Shown here: positions 63,011 to 64,000 of the stretch, piece after piece
Numbering within the stretch: the first letter of the stretch is position 1
Layout of the letters: each line of letters starts with the position of its first letter
Assembly (NCBI RefSeq): GCF_002954445.1
Contig: NZ_MQWA01000001.1
Location: forward strand, 442,221-506,220
Length of the DNA: 64,000 bases
DNA from: Rubritalea profundi
Lineage (GTDB): Bacteria > Verrucomicrobiota > Verrucomicrobiia > Verrucomicrobiales > Akkermansiaceae
Reading direction: 5' to 3'
Translations under genes and position numbers: made by a program
The notes under the pieces: model-generated
The model's database searches: none
The model's input: only the letters and a program-made list of their open reading frames with translations
What the model was told of the DNA's origin: nothing

Positions 63011-64000
63011 ATGAAAAATCACTTATTTATCGGTCTTGGTGGCCAAGGTGGCAGCACTCTTGCTGAACTCAAAAAAGTAATTGAGACACGGAAAAAGGAT
63101 GTCCTCCATCTTCAAAACCTCAAGAATCCAGTAGCTCACGACTTTCTGTACATAGACTCCAGCAGGAGTGAACTAAATTCTAAAAAGCTCTGGAATTATT
63201 TCGGCAAAGACTTGAGTCTTAAAACCGCAGATCTAGTACCGCTCAAGAGTTCAAGTCAGAGTTTCGATATTGATAACTTAGCACAAAGAAGAGACATAGC
63301 CCCTTGGATTGGAGACCTATCCTACATTCGGAAAATTAGCCAGGGTAAAGAAACTGGGCAGGGTGCCAATCAACAGCGCCGCTTTGGACGAATCTTATTC
63401 GCCCAAAATTCGGCTAAAATAATGAAAGGTGTCACCAATAAGGTAGACTCCATGCTCAGTAACAGTAACAGCTGCGCATTTCATATTTTCGCGTCACTCG
63501 CTGGGGGTACAGGTAGTGGCGGCATTGTAGATTTGGTAACCATGCTTCGAAATAAATATGAAAATTCGGATATCGAGGACGGATTCCCTATTTTTCTATA
63601 CCTCTTTGTCACAAGCAAAGACAGCCAACAAAAAGTTGAGTACTTTCACTTGAACCAAAACGCGGCTCTCCACGATTTAAATGCTCTGATGTGCGAGAGA
63701 ATCAATCCAACTATATTAAACACTATAGACGGTAAGGAATTTGTGGGGAAAACACCCATCAACCTAATCACACTCAGCTCCCAAGTATCTGAACACAACA
63801 AAGATGTTAGCCTTGAGAAGCAGCGTCAAATCATTGCTGAAGGAGCCTTTGAAAGAATCTACGCATACTGTAATGGAAGCCTAGACCCCAATGACCAGCG
63901 TTTTCTTACAGGTGAAGATTTACTTAAGTTGATTCCCGCTGAACCCAGAATTGCGCCATTAAGAAGCTACCGGTACTCTAGCTTCGGTATGCAACGCTGG
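63011..64000 (+). CDS. Tubulin/FtsZ-superfamily protein, cut by window end
   Basis: Not in the ORF track because it runs off the window: 330 codons open from ATG 63011. N-terminal FIGLGGQGGSTLAELKKVI is the first GTP-binding loop, and ASLAGGTGSGGIVDLVTML near residue 160 is the tubulin signature G-G-T-G-S-G. It matches the bacterial tubulin-like family (Tubulin_2 type), not FtsZ itself. It is expected to bind GTP and perhaps form filaments. The membrane protein 18 bases upstream is a likely partner. Confidence 0.85.
   Translation, partial: MKNHLFIGLGGQGGSTLAELKKVIETRKKDVLHLQNLKNPVAHDFLYIDSSRSELNSKKLWNYFGKDLSLKTADLVPLKSSSQSFDIDNLAQRRDIAPWIGDLSYIRKISQGKETGQGANQQRRFGRILFAQNSAKIMKGVTNKVDSMLSNSNSCAFHIFASLAGGTGSGGIVDLVTMLRNKYENSDIEDGFPIFLYLFVTSKDSQQKVEYFHLNQNAALHDLNALMCERINPTILNTIDGKEFVGKTPINLITLSSQVSEHNKDVSLEKQRQIIAEGAFERIYAYCNGSLDPNDQRFLTGEDLLKLIPAEPRIAPLRSYRYSSFGMQRW

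Overview
The window reads as a chromosomal segment of a marine-type member of the Verrucomicrobia (PVC superphylum). The main signs are a PSCyt2/PSD1 (DUF1549/DUF1553) protein paired with a DUF1501 protein, a formylglycine sulfatase, a 51-residue basic protein of the Verrucomicrobia/Chlamydiae signature family, two members of a repeat family with W..DP..A motifs, and several RNA-free gaps packed with short palindromic repeats. No rRNA gene and no CRISPR array was seen. The only tRNA sequence is a 3' half. || Layout. 1-6700: polysaccharide/sulfated-glycan type genes (PSCyt2/PSD1, DUF1501, sulfatase, sugar isomerase-like TIM barrel). 7100-14200: a DEDDy exonuclease, an intact 495-residue repeat protein, its broken tandem paralog (one frameshift plus one in-frame TGA), and a fused MFS/spermidine synthase. 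14200-20500: a repeat-rich zone with an ECF sigma/anti-sigma/fasciclin module, a toxin-antitoxin pair with internal tandem duplications, a YciH/SUI1 gene and a decayed partial copy of it, a broken leucine-rich-repeat gene, at least four copies of a dispersed repeat and three palindromic or MITE-like elements. 20510-26117: a three-gene SMC-like Jet/Mks operon without the JetD nuclease. 26277-43752: housekeeping and metabolism (membrane GDPD, FabV, EboE and EboC, small PVC protein, RsuA-type pseudouridine synthase, Acs, LptF/G permease, SulP, YceD-RpmF-PlsX, transaldolase, phosphoesterase). 43739-49682: a minus-strand tripartite RND efflux operon (TolC-like, adaptor, pump). || 50250-64000: an IS transposase remnant, then the displaced 3' half of a CAT-anticodon tRNA with its own terminator on the left. 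This looks like one end of an integrated element that runs rightward beyond the window. The element carries NERD and DUF2726 nuclease-like genes each followed by the same roughly 90-bp repeat, a LysR regulator divergent from a phosphoesterase with two palindromic operator candidates, phage-type genes (BRO-N, two small HTH proteins, a terminase-small-like gene with an inverted broken paralog), a VWA-domain protein, and at the very end a run of three co-directional genes: a secreted thermonuclease-HhH protein, a membrane protein and a tubulin/FtsZ-superfamily protein cut by the window edge. That last cluster, absent from the ORF track because it is open at the end, is the best candidate for an unusual system here. 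|| Several genes in the window are broken by single in-frame stops or one-base shifts (paralog at 9447-11356, LRR gene at 19115-19935, secreted protein at 39275, small ORF at 31977). Different stop codons are involved, so gene decay (or sequence error) is more likely than recoding.
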